This document shows positions 1 through 9,457 of a stretch of 64,000 nucleotides of DNA, one piece after another. Position 1 is the stretch's first letter; every line of letters starts with the position of its first letter. This stretch comes from Psychrobacter immobilis (GTDB lineage Bacteria; Pseudomonadota; Gammaproteobacteria; Pseudomonadales; Moraxellaceae): assembly GCF_904846065.1 (NCBI RefSeq), contig NZ_CAJGZV010000001.1, positions 2,542,001 through 2,606,000 on the forward strand. The letters run 5' to 3'. The notes under the pieces are model-generated. The model worked only from the letters and a program-made list of their open reading frames with translations. It made no database searches and had not been told where the DNA came from. A program made the position numbers and the translations under genes.

Positions 1-1750
1 GACGGCGTAAGGTTTGTAGCATTTGATATTGCTGATAGCTGATTTGTGCGCTAGCGCCATCGCCGAACATTGCCGCTCCTTGTGCCTGCGTCAGCGCATC
101 CATTCCTTGCTCGACACGCTCAGGCGCAACAAAGGCAGTCGGATCGACACGTACCCAGCCTTGACCCTCAAGCCAAACCTCCGTCCAAGCGTGCGCATCC
201 TTTTGCCGCACCTCCCACACATTACCACCGCGACTCAGCTCACCACCTTGATAGCCAGCGACGACGCGCGCGGGTATGCCAGCGGCGCGCAGCATAAAGG
301 TAAAACTGGAAGAATAATGCTCACAAAACCCCGCTTTGGTCTCAAATAAAAACTCGTCAATACGGTTATTATTCAGCCGTGGCGGTGATAACGTATAACG
401 AAATTCTGTTTGATTAATCCAGCGTTCAATAGCCGCCATATAGCGCACTGGGTCTGAGTCTGATTGCGCAAATAACTGCTGTGCCAGTGCGCGTGCTTGC
501 GGATTTCCGTCAGCTGGTAGTGTAAGATTTATACGTCGCAACTCATCCGAAAGAACAGGGTCAATACGCATCGGTGCAAATTGCAATACTTCATAGCGTA
601 ACTGCTGAGTGACGGGCTGATCTTTTAATAAGGTAAAGTTTGAAGTAATACTGACATCTTGGCGCTGGGCAAAAGGATAATCAAGTCCAAATAGCCAGTT
701 TTGCTGCGTCGGCTCTAGGATAATTTCATAGCTGGTAGGCGCAACTTTTACTGAGTCGGGAACAGTTGCAAAGGCATTCTCAATCCAAGATGGCATTTGC
801 GGTGCAGGTCGCCATTGTCGTTGCTGAGGGCTAGGACGCCATGTAATACCGTCAAAGTCGCTAAACACCAAACCACGCCAATATAACTGCTGTTGCGGCG
901 GGCGATTCTCTGCAAACTCTACCCGAAACGCCAGCTCAGTCGATTGTCCTAAATTGGCAAAATCACCGGGTGACATACTGTCGGACACGCCAGTGGTTGC
1001 TTGCTGACCTGATAGCTGTACTGACCATAGTGGTGGCAAGCGCGGGAAGAACAAAAATAGCAAGACTAATAACGGTAATGCCCCGATACCCAGCACACCC
1101 AAAGTACGCAAGCGACCATCACCGCGAGTGTTGCCGTCATCATTAAGCGCAATAAATGCCAATAAAATGACAACTGCACCAACAATCACTTCTAAAGTCG
1201 TAACAAGACCTTGATCCATCAAAAACAGCGCGGCAAGGACAAATAGTGATAAATTTAGGACCACATAAGCATCACGCCGTTTATACATCTCCCACAATTT
1301 GCTAATGAGACATAGCACTAAAAACGCCACGCCCATATCCAGTCCAAACGCTGTATTGTAAGTCAGCCATAGACCTGCCAGCCCCAATAAAAAGCCGAGC
1401 ATTTGCATGCCTTGATAGACACGTTTTAAATGCGCTGTTTTTTTAAACTTAGCTTTTATAGACGGTAGCTGGGCGGCGATGCTGACCACCGCAAAACCTA
1501 TCAACCAAAACGGCAGATGCGCCGCATGAGGTAAAATAACGGTAATTTGAGCAATTAGTACCCAATAATAAGCAGGTAAGGCGAATAGCTTACGAGTCCA
1601 TTTTGCAGCGCTATCCTGTAGAGCACGATCAGTGACGTTTTGACCCAGTGCCAGCTGCTCAAAGCTCGTGGGACTTGTTTCAGGAAAACCTATAAATGTG
1701 TTTTCAGCATCATTTGTAGGGAGTTTTTTTGAGTTGGTCCTATTAGTCAT
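1..1750 (-). CDS. tgpA: TgpA-like transglutaminase membrane protein, partial (C-terminus beyond window start)
   Basis: 583 residues are visible, and the frame stays open to base 1. The N-terminal half has several hydrophobic segments (DUF3488-type membrane region, about residues 60-240). Near the window edge lies a transglutaminase core with all three catalytic residues visible: Cys in GFCEHYSS, His in KDAHAWTEVW and Asp in RVDPTA. In this family the membrane part is followed by a periplasmic transglutaminase domain and a DUF4129 tail; the tail would lie outside the window. The ATG at 1750 overlaps the TGA of the upstream DUF58 gene by four bases (ATGA), so the two are translationally coupled. 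The family is known in Pseudomonas as TgpA; the substrate is not established here. The moxR / DUF58 / transglutaminase order is a conserved operon type. Confidence 0.88.
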   Translation of the reverse strand, partial: MTNRTNSKKLPTNDAENTFIGFPETSPTSFEQLALGQNVTDRALQDSAAKWTRKLFALPAYYWVLIAQITVILPHAAHLPFWLIGFAVVSIAAQLPSIKAKFKKTAHLKRVYQGMQMLGFLLGLAGLWLTYNTAFGLDMGVAFLVLCLISKLWEMYKRRDAYVVLNLSLFVLAALFLMDQGLVTTLEVIVGAVVILLAFIALNDDGNTRGDGRLRTLGVLGIGALPLLVLLFLFFPRLPPLWSVQLSGQQATTGVSDSMSPGDFANLGQSTELAFRVEFAENRPPQQQLYWRGLVFSDFDGITWRPSPQQRQWRPAPQMPSWIENAFATVPDSVKVAPTSYEIILEPTQQNWLFGLDYPFAQRQDVSITSNFTLLKDQPVTQQLRYEVLQFAPMRIDPVLSDELRRINLTLPADGNPQARALAQQLFAQSDSDPVRYMAAIERWINQTEFRYTLSPPRLNNNRIDEFLFETKAGFCEHYSSSFTFMLRAAGIPARVVAGYQGGELSRGGNVWEVRQKDAHAWTEVWLEGQGWVRVDPTAFVAPERVEQGMDALTQAQGAAMFGDGASAQISYQQYQMLQTLRR

Positions 1751-2796
1751 TGTGCTTTCGCCAACCTTAGCAAGCACGCTTGTGCAAAACTGTCGCCTTC
1801 ACCCATTGGTGCAGTAGAATGGGTATCATTGGGTAAGCGCATATGAAATGTCACGCCCAGCTCACCTAATTTCATCGCCCCATACGCCAGTTGTGCGAGT
1901 TTTTGCTCATGATGTGCTGCTGGCATAGCCGCATAATCCAACGTTTGCTCATGACCGACTGGATCAGCAAAGTGCTTGGTCAACATGCCTTGACCACGTG
2001 CTACATGTCCCCACGACACCCGTGCAAGCGACTCGCCTTCAACGTAGTTATCTAGCCGCTCAAAATCATCTTGACCTTGCCGATATTGCCCACCTGTTGG
2101 CAAATCCTCCTGACTGGCAACGGCATATTGCGTCTGCCAATCAAACACTTCAGGTTTTGGATAGACCCAAGCAGTACGGGCAAAATAAACATAGGACCAC
2201 GCCCGCATAATGCCCAAAGGATAAACCGTTTTTATTTTTAAGCGTGGTAATTCAAACTGCCCACGATTCTGCGTCGGTACTGGCAAGCGAATCACTTGCT
2301 CGCCTTGCAGTCGCGTCACCAGTATCGACTGTTTATTATCAGCGCTATGTTTGATTTTTTTATTGGCTTTTTTATCTTTCTTGCTATTAGCTTTGTCATC
2401 AGCCTGCTCAAAGCTAAATAACAACTGTCGTCTCGGTTGACGGCTCTCACTGCGCAACTGCAAAGTCACCCAAACAGGCGCGCCCGCTTCTGCCATAGTC
2501 ACTTCAAGCAAACGTACTTGCAGACCTGAAATGTGCGCAAAGGTTACATGAAAGCTGATAAGCCAAACGCTGACCAAATAAAAACATAAACCTAATACCA
2601 AGTTATTGCCATAGTTAATGCCAGCAATAAAGGTAATAATTAATAACACCGCATATAGCGTCCCTTCACGGCTATAAAAGATATAAACGTTACGCAAATT
2701 GAGGGTGGCACTATCACTTTTGGGCGCACGCGAGGCAAACCAACGGCTTAATGCGGAAGTGGCTGGTACGGTTAAGGCTTTTGGCAAAAAGCGCAT
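1747..2796 (-). CDS. DUF58 domain protein
   Basis: 349 residues. Two hydrophobic segments at about 47-61 and 64-85 place it in the inner membrane. The C-terminal DUF58 signature (RQGQDDFERLDNY, then VSWGHVARGQGML, about residues 235-270) is clear. DUF58 proteins are partners of MoxR ATPases, and their C-terminal part resembles a von Willebrand A fold. An unusually lysine-rich stretch lies at about 133-155 in the loop between the membrane part and the DUF58 core. It sits 148 bp downstream of the MoxR gene and overlaps the transglutaminase start by four bases, so it belongs to that operon. The family assignment is firm; a role in envelope protein maturation is only inferred from context. Confidence 0.9.
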   Translation of the reverse strand: MRFLPKALTVPATSALSRWFASRAPKSDSATLNLRNVYIFYSREGTLYAVLLIITFIAGINYGNNLVLGLCFYLVSVWLISFHVTFAHISGLQVRLLEVTMAEAGAPVWVTLQLRSESRQPRRQLLFSFEQADDKANSKKDKKANKKIKHSADNKQSILVTRLQGEQVIRLPVPTQNRGQFELPRLKIKTVYPLGIMRAWSYVYFARTAWVYPKPEVFDWQTQYAVASQEDLPTGGQYRQGQDDFERLDNYVEGESLARVSWGHVARGQGMLTKHFADPVGHEQTLDYAAMPAAHHEQKLAQLAYGAMKLGELGVTFHMRLPNDTHSTAPMGEGDSFAQACLLRLAKAQ

Positions 2797-2944
2797 GACT
2801 ACCCTATCCTTACCATAAAATTGATACTCTCATTCATAATTGGTGATAGCTTTAAAAATAAATACGCCATGAAACAACAAACAGCTGAAAAATAAGTGCT
2901 CAGATAACAGTGATTGTAATAACAACTATTGAAATAACCATCAT

Positions 2945-3979
2945 TTAAATGACAACAGCCACTTCTGCCAATATACGTTGCGCGATGGTCTGCGTCGCCT
3001 GCCCACCAGTCACATGCGCTGGGACAAAACGCTGACCGAGGCGATGATCTGTGACCGCGGCAAACACCGCTTGGATATCCTCAGGTGTCACCTCCATATG
3101 CCCCGATACGTACGCATAAGCCTGCGCGGCACGCTGTAGCGACAATACTCCACGCGGTGATAAGCCATGATACTCGGAGCTTGCTCGTGTCTTTGCGACC
3201 AATCGCTGCAGATAATCCAAGACCACATCCGCAACATAAACGTGTTTAACACCTTGCTGTGCTAATAAGACCGCCTCGGTATCAAGCAGCGCATCTAAAT
3301 TTTTTAGTAGCTCGCGGCGATCCTGACCTTTTAATAGCTCGCGCTCTGCGGTAGGCGACGGATAACCAAGCGACAAGCATAGTAAGAATCTATCTAGCTG
3401 CGATTCAGGAAGCGGATAGACACCTGCTTGCTGCAAAGGATTTTGGGTTGCAATGACAAAAAATGGCTGCGGCAAAGGATAGGTTTGCCCATCTTGGGTG
3501 ACTTGCCGTTCTTCCATCGCTTCTAGTAACGCGCTTTGCGTCTTAGGGCTAGAGCGATTAATCTCATCAGCGAGTAGCAGCTGAGTAAAAATAGGACCTG
3601 CTCGAAACTCAAATTGCTGTTTCTTTTGATCATAAATGCTCATGCCTAAGATGTCTGCTGGCAGCATATCATTGGTGAACTGTACACGGCTAAAGCTCAA
3701 GCCTAATAATTGCGCCAAGCCTTGCGCCAACGTCGTCTTGCCCATACCCGGCAGATCTTGCAGTAACAGATGTCCACCTGCCAAAATACCACTCAGCGCA
3801 AGCTTAACCACTTGCGGCTTATCTAACACAATATGATTTAACTGCGCCATAAGTTGGGCAATTTTTTGCTGATTGTGACGACAGTCGGCAGCGCTAAAGG
3901 TCGACTTATGAATCACCTCTGCTGCTGATTGATGTGGTGTTGTAATGGCTCTATCGATGGCTGCGTGGGTCATAGTCAA
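2945..3979 (-). CDS. MoxR-family AAA+ ATPase
   Basis: 344 residues, normal for MoxR proteins with a short N-terminal extension. Walker A is GMGKTT at 78-83, Walker B is LLLADEIN at about 134-141, and the sensor-like segment FFVIATQNPLQQ follows. The C-terminal helical lid contains the GLSPRG motif (about 273-278). MoxR ATPases act as chaperone-like partners of vWA or DUF58 proteins, which fits the DUF58 gene directly downstream. It is the first gene of a three-gene minus-strand operon. The start ATG at 3979 (MTMTHAAID) has a second ATG two codons later, so the exact start is uncertain by two residues. Confidence 0.93.
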   Translation of the reverse strand: MTMTHAAIDRAITTPHQSAAEVIHKSTFSAADCRHNQQKIAQLMAQLNHIVLDKPQVVKLALSGILAGGHLLLQDLPGMGKTTLAQGLAQLLGLSFSRVQFTNDMLPADILGMSIYDQKKQQFEFRAGPIFTQLLLADEINRSSPKTQSALLEAMEERQVTQDGQTYPLPQPFFVIATQNPLQQAGVYPLPESQLDRFLLCLSLGYPSPTAERELLKGQDRRELLKNLDALLDTEAVLLAQQGVKHVYVADVVLDYLQRLVAKTRASSEYHGLSPRGVLSLQRAAQAYAYVSGHMEVTPEDIQAVFAAVTDHRLGQRFVPAHVTGGQATQTIAQRILAEVAVVI

Positions 3980-4191
3980 TTATTGGCTCATTTCTTATGG
4001 GATTAGTGTTTCTAGGGCGTGTTCTTATTTTAAAAATGGTGATAAAAATGAGATAAATGGCAGCCAAACAAGGAAAATAGCACTGATAATATTAAGATAT
4101 TAACCAACTGTTTGACGTGGTTTGGCAAAATTCAACCATCTTTAGCCCATTTAGTCGCTTTCGTTTAGCTTGAGGACACGCCATAGATTGT

Positions 4192-4665
4192 CTATTGCTT
4201 TGAGTCATCTTCAGTTATCGGCGCGGCGGCACGAAGCGTTGACAGATAAGCGATGACATCTGCGCGTTCTTGCGCATCGGGCATCGGGTTTGATAGCATT
4301 TTTGAGTCTAGCATGGCTTTTTCTGCATCCGCAATATAAGGGTCGAGCGTTTGCGCATCCCATACCCAACCTGATGTTTTTAGCCCGTCACTATAGGTGT
4401 AATCTTCCAGCTCAGCGGCGGGCGCACCGTATATATTCATCAGCTGCGGACCTTTTTTGTTGAGCCCCGCATTCAGCTGATGACATTGACCACAAGCGTC
4501 TTGGTAAATGATCGCGCCGTTATCAGCATCACCTTCCGTATAGAGCGGCAATGTCACAGCAGCACGATGATCCGGTTGCGTACTTTCTCCGCAAGCGCTG
4601 AGCAATAAAACAGCAGCAAATATACTGCTTATTTGATATTTATTAATGATGGGCATTTTCGGCAA
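4192..4665 (-). CDS. Monohaem class I cytochrome c, predicted lipoprotein
   Basis: 157 residues. The N-terminus is a lipoprotein signal with lipobox LLSAC (Cys25), so the mature protein should be anchored in the periplasmic leaflet. The haem site is CGQCH at 58-62. The distal Met ligand is expected in KMLSNPMPDAQERADVIAYL, a sequence typical of the cytochrome c-550/c2 fold. It probably carries electrons in respiration; the partner cannot be deduced. A second ATG three codons in (Met4) could be the real start. It stands alone, with fimX about 280 bp upstream and the moxR operon downstream, all on the minus strand. Confidence 0.88.
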   Translation of the reverse strand: MPKMPIINKYQISSIFAAVLLLSACGESTQPDHRAAVTLPLYTEGDADNGAIIYQDACGQCHQLNAGLNKKGPQLMNIYGAPAAELEDYTYSDGLKTSGWVWDAQTLDPYIADAEKAMLDSKMLSNPMPDAQERADVIAYLSTLRAAAPITEDDSKQ

Positions 4666-4945
4666 TCTTTGGTTAAGGAATGTCAGCTATAGGTGAACAA
4701 TATAGATAATAAGGTAGGGTCAAACACATGCAAAGTGGAACCCTCTTCACATCTAAACAGCTGCTTTTAAAAACATAACGTTATTTATTGGGGCATATCG
4801 AGCCAATAAACAACGCTTATAGGACAGTTTGAGTAAGGCTTTTGTAATGTATGACGATAAAGAATTTATGGACTATTAAGCCGTGTAGAATATTCCATAA
4901 ATAGGCACTGTTGATAGTTACATATCAAACGCACTCTCAATGACT

Positions 4946-7033
4946 TTAGGTCGCAACCTTTATCGTACTGCTGGGTTCTTCTAAATAATAGCCTTGTAAA
5001 TAGCGCGCGCCCACGCTCCAAGCAACGGACATGGTCGCCGCATCTTCAATATAAGGCATCAATACGTCCACATTGACTTCATTAGTACGCATAATAAGTG
5101 ATTTGACAGTTTCTAAATTGTCTGCTGAGTCAATGCCATCCACATAGCTGCGTGCTAAACGCACCATATCTGGCTGCACAAAACTGACAATCTCTATGGA
5201 TTTGGCAGAAGAACCGAAGTTATTGATGCCCATCTGACAGCTGACTTGACTAAGGGCGGCAAACTGTGTTTTTGCCACTGTAAGATGGTCTGAGACGTCT
5301 TTTTCGTTGAACTGCAAGGTGAGCACACCAGCTGCACCGCCCACCGCTTTTATAAGCTGACTGGCAACACTAGGCAGTTTTTTGTCTATCAATGAGGCAC
5401 TAGTCAATTGCACTAGCAATCTGGCTTCAGGATGTGTTTTACGTACCTCATTGACCTTTTTACAGGCATTGATGAGCACCCAACGATCTATTTTTTCGAG
5501 CAATTTATGCGTCTTGGCGACTGCCATAAATTGATCAGGCGTCAATATCGTATTGTCCGCATCCGCCAATGGCAACCGCAGATATACTTCAAAAAAGTCG
5601 CTTCGGTCATTGTTAATATCATATATTGGCTGGAAAGATAACTCAAAACGGCTATTGGCAATGGCATCAACTAAAGATTCGGCAAGCGCATGATCATCAC
5701 TATTGGCATGCTCGCTTGGATCATATAAATGATAGGTGCCGCCATGATTAGAGGTCTCTATCATAATCTGATTGATGGCATCCATTGCTCGTTCAAGCAC
5801 GATACTTGGCTCTGCTGTATTGGTTTCGATTTTGACAATCCCAATACTGACAGTCGTACTGGTCGTACGCTTGTCTACTTCAATGAGCATATCACTGATA
5901 CGTGAACCAATATGCTTAGCCAGTGTTTCAAGCTCTGTGGTGCTCTTGTCCTCGACCAGTATGGTAAAGGCGGTATCACTAAAACGACTCACATGCCCGT
6001 CTGATATCAGCTCATCTAATGCATAGGCGACTTGCTTGACGGTCGCATCTACCCCTTGCAAACCTAAACTGCTTCTTATTTTACCGACATTATCGAGCTG
6101 AATATACAAAAGCCCAGCCGTCATTATACCTTGACGTGCTTGCTGGTACACGATTGCCATTTGTTCTTCAAAGCCGCGGCGGTTGTTGATTCCTGTCAGG
6201 CTGTCTTTGCATTCAGCGGCTGCCAAACGCTTGGCGACTTCCGCACTATTATTATGGTTTTGTTGGATAATAACCTGCGTCACTGGCTCGCCATCTAAGG
6301 TCGCGGCTGCCAATTGTAGCTTTGCCTCAAAAGTACTGCCATCCATCCGCTTACTTTCAAAATTGAACTCGACTTCTTGGCGGCTGCCTTTATCAAATTG
6401 ACGTAAAAACTGTTTGAAACCCTTAACGTTATCACCGCCTGCAATCAGGTCAACAACAGGCACGCCTATGGCATCATTAATCGACTCAAAACCAAAAAGC
6501 TGAAGATAAGGGTCATTGGCAAAAATATGGATGCCCTGATCAATATAAGCGACCGCACTTTTAGAGTTTTTAATCAATACGTTGGCGCGTTGCTCTGCTT
6601 CAGAGAGAACATGGCGCAACGTTCTAAGCTCACGGCGACTGCGTAAATTATCATGCTGTAGACAGATAGACATCACTACTGCCATCTCTTGGTCTACTTT
6701 GAGCGATTTGACCATCGTGCCGCTAATAATATCAGGTAGCCCCTCATCGTTATTGGCGGACGCTGCCATCTCTTCATTGAATAGGCAGATCATAGGCAAA
6801 TCAATACTTTGCTCTTGAACGACGCCCACCACATCGGTGAAACTCATATCATAAGCATTGCCAAACACCAAGACATCCCACGGTTGTCGAAGTGACTTTA
6901 ACAGCTCCTCTTTATCGTCCAAAAACCCTAAATTGATGGTGTCATAATAGCAACCTAGTAAGTGCACAAGGCGCTCAGCGTAGAGCTGATCGTCATCAAT
7001 GACTAAGAGGTTTAAGATGGACTGAGTACGCAT
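4946..7033 (-). CDS. fimX: FimX-type degenerate GGDEF/EAL regulator of type IV pili
   Basis: 695 residues, close to the 691 of Pseudomonas aeruginosa FimX, with the same domain order: a receiver-like domain (about 1-125), PAS (about 145-260), degenerate GGDEF (about 275-435) and degenerate EAL (about 445-690). The GGDEF motif is replaced by RFSDTAF near residue 350 and the EAL motif by EVYLRL near residue 480. Neither enzymatic activity is expected. In the known family the EAL domain binds c-di-GMP and promotes type IV pilus assembly and twitching at the cell pole. The neighbour upstream (7387-9237) is a second candidate pilus-control gene. Start: ATG 7033 begins a receiver-like N-terminus with the acidic cluster VIDDD. 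Confidence 0.88.
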   Translation of the reverse strand: MRTQSILNLLVIDDDQLYAERLVHLLGCYYDTINLGFLDDKEELLKSLRQPWDVLVFGNAYDMSFTDVVGVVQEQSIDLPMICLFNEEMAASANNDEGLPDIISGTMVKSLKVDQEMAVVMSICLQHDNLRSRRELRTLRHVLSEAEQRANVLIKNSKSAVAYIDQGIHIFANDPYLQLFGFESINDAIGVPVVDLIAGGDNVKGFKQFLRQFDKGSRQEVEFNFESKRMDGSTFEAKLQLAAATLDGEPVTQVIIQQNHNNSAEVAKRLAAAECKDSLTGINNRRGFEEQMAIVYQQARQGIMTAGLLYIQLDNVGKIRSSLGLQGVDATVKQVAYALDELISDGHVSRFSDTAFTILVEDKSTTELETLAKHIGSRISDMLIEVDKRTTSTTVSIGIVKIETNTAEPSIVLERAMDAINQIMIETSNHGGTYHLYDPSEHANSDDHALAESLVDAIANSRFELSFQPIYDINNDRSDFFEVYLRLPLADADNTILTPDQFMAVAKTHKLLEKIDRWVLINACKKVNEVRKTHPEARLLVQLTSASLIDKKLPSVASQLIKAVGGAAGVLTLQFNEKDVSDHLTVAKTQFAALSQVSCQMGINNFGSSAKSIEIVSFVQPDMVRLARSYVDGIDSADNLETVKSLIMRTNEVNVDVLMPYIEDAATMSVAWSVGARYLQGYYLEEPSSTIKVAT

Positions 7034-7386
7034 AAGAAGCCTTTTGGATCTTGTGATCTTATTTTTATGTTTGATACCCTACACCTTTTCCAAGCATTAA
7101 CCCAGCAAGGAAAATACTATCAGGGATAGGCTTAGCGGTTTTTAGTAGATTGGCATCGTCTTTCGAATCAAGGCGACATCTTGGCGAAGCAAAAACATCG
7201 TATAAACGAACATAACTGTATCAATCATTATAGACAATAACTTGACTGATTGCAGACTAACTTATCATCATTATTCAGTACATTTATTCACTGCTATTAT
7301 CGAATAAAAAATTCAATAAAGTAACCTTTAAGCCAGCATTTATTGACATTACTATTTGACAACTTTTCCATAGACGCTCAAACAAA
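7034..7386. other. 353-bp intergenic region, probable fimX promoter region
   Basis: No open frame of note. On the minus strand a TATAAT hexamer lies at 7232-7227 with only a weak -35 partner, so it is a possible but unproven fimX promoter. The region is AT-rich toward 7260-7360. No strong hairpin terminator for the upstream gene was seen, so read-through into fimX is possible. Confidence 0.35.
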
Positions 7387-9237
7387 CTATAGCTGCACCA
7401 CCTCATACTGGCTGAATTCATCCGTAATCAGCAACCTCTGCCCCAAACGTAAAGGGGTTTGTTTGCTATTAATACGCATAATGACTCTATCATCGGTCTG
7501 AAAGTAAGAAGTCGGTACAATCAAAGTACCAGTGGTTTGTAGTCGCTCATCTCTACCAAGGATAAATGCTGGCACAAAATGGCGACTACGCGTTTCTCTA
7601 CCTTCTAAACGCAAGCCACAAGCCACTAGCTGATGTCCGAGTACTTGCCACTCGATCTCTGGGTTTTTGCTATCAAAATCAAGCCAGCGCGCCACGCCCA
7701 TCGACCAATCAGGCGGCGTGATTGTATCAGATCGACAGACTAAAAAAAGGCTCATCATATGTAATGCTGGCGGTGCAGTCGTCGCAGATGCATTCTCATC
7801 ACCCACTATGTTAAGACTGTCTTTATGAACACTTTCTTTATGAACACTTTCTTTATGAACACTTTCTTTATGAACACTGTTTTTATGAACACTGTTTTTA
7901 TGAAAGCCATCTTTATGAAAGCGGTCTTTATGAAAGCGGTCTTTATTTAAAGTATCTACTGTTGATGATAGTCGCAGGGTGCGAAATAGTGACAAATCAT
8001 CATTACGATCAAAGGTTTCACTGGCTAATACGTGGCTGCTGTCTTGTTTTTTATTCACGGTATCATAACGAGGACGCTGCTCATCTGGTAACTCTTTTAT
8101 AGCGATTAAACTGGCAAAGCTATGCGAATGGCTCACCCGATAATGGATATTATTAAAACCCGTAATCAAAACAGCGTCTTCTTTCGCACTATGTTTAGTC
8201 GCTAGGGTAAGCGGCGGCTGTAAATAGCGGTAATTAAGCGTCATCGCTATTTTATTAAGCAAGTGACTTTCAACGCCGTCACCCCCTTCCTTAACTAAAG
8301 CCTGTTTGCGTCGTTTAAGATACTCAACCAGCGGGGCAATTTCTATAAATAAACAGTGATAGCGATCGTCGTATGGGTTGATTGTAGAGCTGGCCGTCAG
8401 GTAAGTTGGCGGATTGTCACTTTGTAAATCAACGAACACGCGGGTCTCGGTGGTTGGCTCAATCGTCGCAACGATATGCTTAGCCCATTCAGGTAACAAA
8501 CGTTGGACGAGCAGAATATTGGGACGACGCATGGCACGTACATTTAATAGACTGTATAAACAAATTTGGCAATACAGCTGATGAACCGTCTTGGCACGCT
8601 GGGTGCCTGCCGTAACAATCATATTAATCTCAGCCGCATGGTACTGATAAGCAAGATAATACAGCTGATTGATTTTGTGCCATAAGTAAGATGAGGGTTT
8701 TTGATAGCACAGTGCTTCTTCACCCAATAGCTTCTGGTACATCAGCAGCGTCTGGTAAATAGCAATGGCGAGTGTCGTTGATGAGGACTTATCACCATTA
8801 AAATAGCGCTGCCAGCCATTACTTGCAGCGTATTTTCGCTGATTATTGAGCAATGAAGTTTTATGACGTATCACTCTGTCATAGACCATAATCATTGAAT
8901 AGTATAGCGACTTTATTTGAGCCACATAACCCATTTGAATGTCGCTAAGCGCACCTGTCTCATAAATATAAGACTGTCGCAAAGTGGCAATTAACTGATC
9001 TGAGGCGTCTATCACCGTCGCCATAAGGGTAAGACGTTGCGACTCATCTATATTGGCCACGCGTAGTACCGTAAGTATTTTTGCCAATTGTTCAGCTTGC
9101 TGTGCTTGCGTTTGCGAAGGTAACACTGCCAACAACTTTAGCAAATAACCTTCTTGACCATTAGCGGATCGCTTAGAAACTAGTGGCAATGCCTCTGTAG
9201 AAGATAGGTGCTCTTGAAACGTCGATAAAGTTATCAT
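7387..9237 (-). CDS. Unknown cytoplasmic protein linked to fimX, with internal pentapeptide repeats
   Basis: 616 residues from the ATG at 9237, preferred because AGGAATACTG stands just before it. An in-frame ATG at 9333 would add 32 hydrophobic residues without a good ribosome site. I do not recognise a named domain. The first 300 residues look helical. The middle has a hydrophilic repeat tract, (F/V)HK(D/N/E)(R/G/S), of eight units, encoded at 7821-7950. The last 130 residues look beta-rich and end in a segment with SRHFVPAFILGRDERL. A large unknown gene next to fimX is also found in Pseudomonas (from memory, not checked), so a role with FimX in pilus control is a reasonable inference. No transmembrane segment remains with the shorter start. 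Confidence 0.75.
   Translation of the reverse strand: MITLSTFQEHLSSTEALPLVSKRSANGQEGYLLKLLAVLPSQTQAQQAEQLAKILTVLRVANIDESQRLTLMATVIDASDQLIATLRQSYIYETGALSDIQMGYVAQIKSLYYSMIMVYDRVIRHKTSLLNNQRKYAASNGWQRYFNGDKSSSTTLAIAIYQTLLMYQKLLGEEALCYQKPSSYLWHKINQLYYLAYQYHAAEINMIVTAGTQRAKTVHQLYCQICLYSLLNVRAMRRPNILLVQRLLPEWAKHIVATIEPTTETRVFVDLQSDNPPTYLTASSTINPYDDRYHCLFIEIAPLVEYLKRRKQALVKEGGDGVESHLLNKIAMTLNYRYLQPPLTLATKHSAKEDAVLITGFNNIHYRVSHSHSFASLIAIKELPDEQRPRYDTVNKKQDSSHVLASETFDRNDDLSLFRTLRLSSTVDTLNKDRFHKDRFHKDGFHKNSVHKNSVHKESVHKESVHKESVHKDSLNIVGDENASATTAPPALHMMSLFLVCRSDTITPPDWSMGVARWLDFDSKNPEIEWQVLGHQLVACGLRLEGRETRSRHFVPAFILGRDERLQTTGTLIVPTSYFQTDDRVIMRINSKQTPLRLGQRLLITDEFSQYEVVQL
7821..7950 (-). repeat. 15-bp coding minisatellite (pentapeptide repeat)
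   Basis: The + strand word TTTATGAA recurs every 15 bases, at 7822, 7837, 7852, 7867, 7882, 7897, 7912 and 7927, with a ninth degenerate copy at 7942. On the minus strand each unit encodes (V/F)HK(E/N/D)(S/R/G). Units toward the low-coordinate side are nearly identical (VHKES), while those at the other end diverge (FHKDR). Because 15 is a multiple of three, copy-number change would keep the frame. Confidence 0.95.
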
Positions 9238-9457
9238 CAGTATTCCTAGTAACCTTGAGTAACTTGGCAGGAGGCAAATATTCAACCATGCCGTATGCAA
9301 CAACACAAGATAAAAGATACAAATCAGCAGCAACCATCAAAATCGACAGCACCCATTTTTAGTAACGATTAATTTCTATAGCATCATCTAACCGCACGCC
9401 TATCTTCTAAAAACCACGCTTTGTTCACTAATTTTTCAATATACCATAGTGCCTATA

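Noticed and set aside
7821..7950. Regular 15-bp units considered as a CRISPR array
   Set aside because: Units are contiguous without spacers and read as in-frame pentapeptides.
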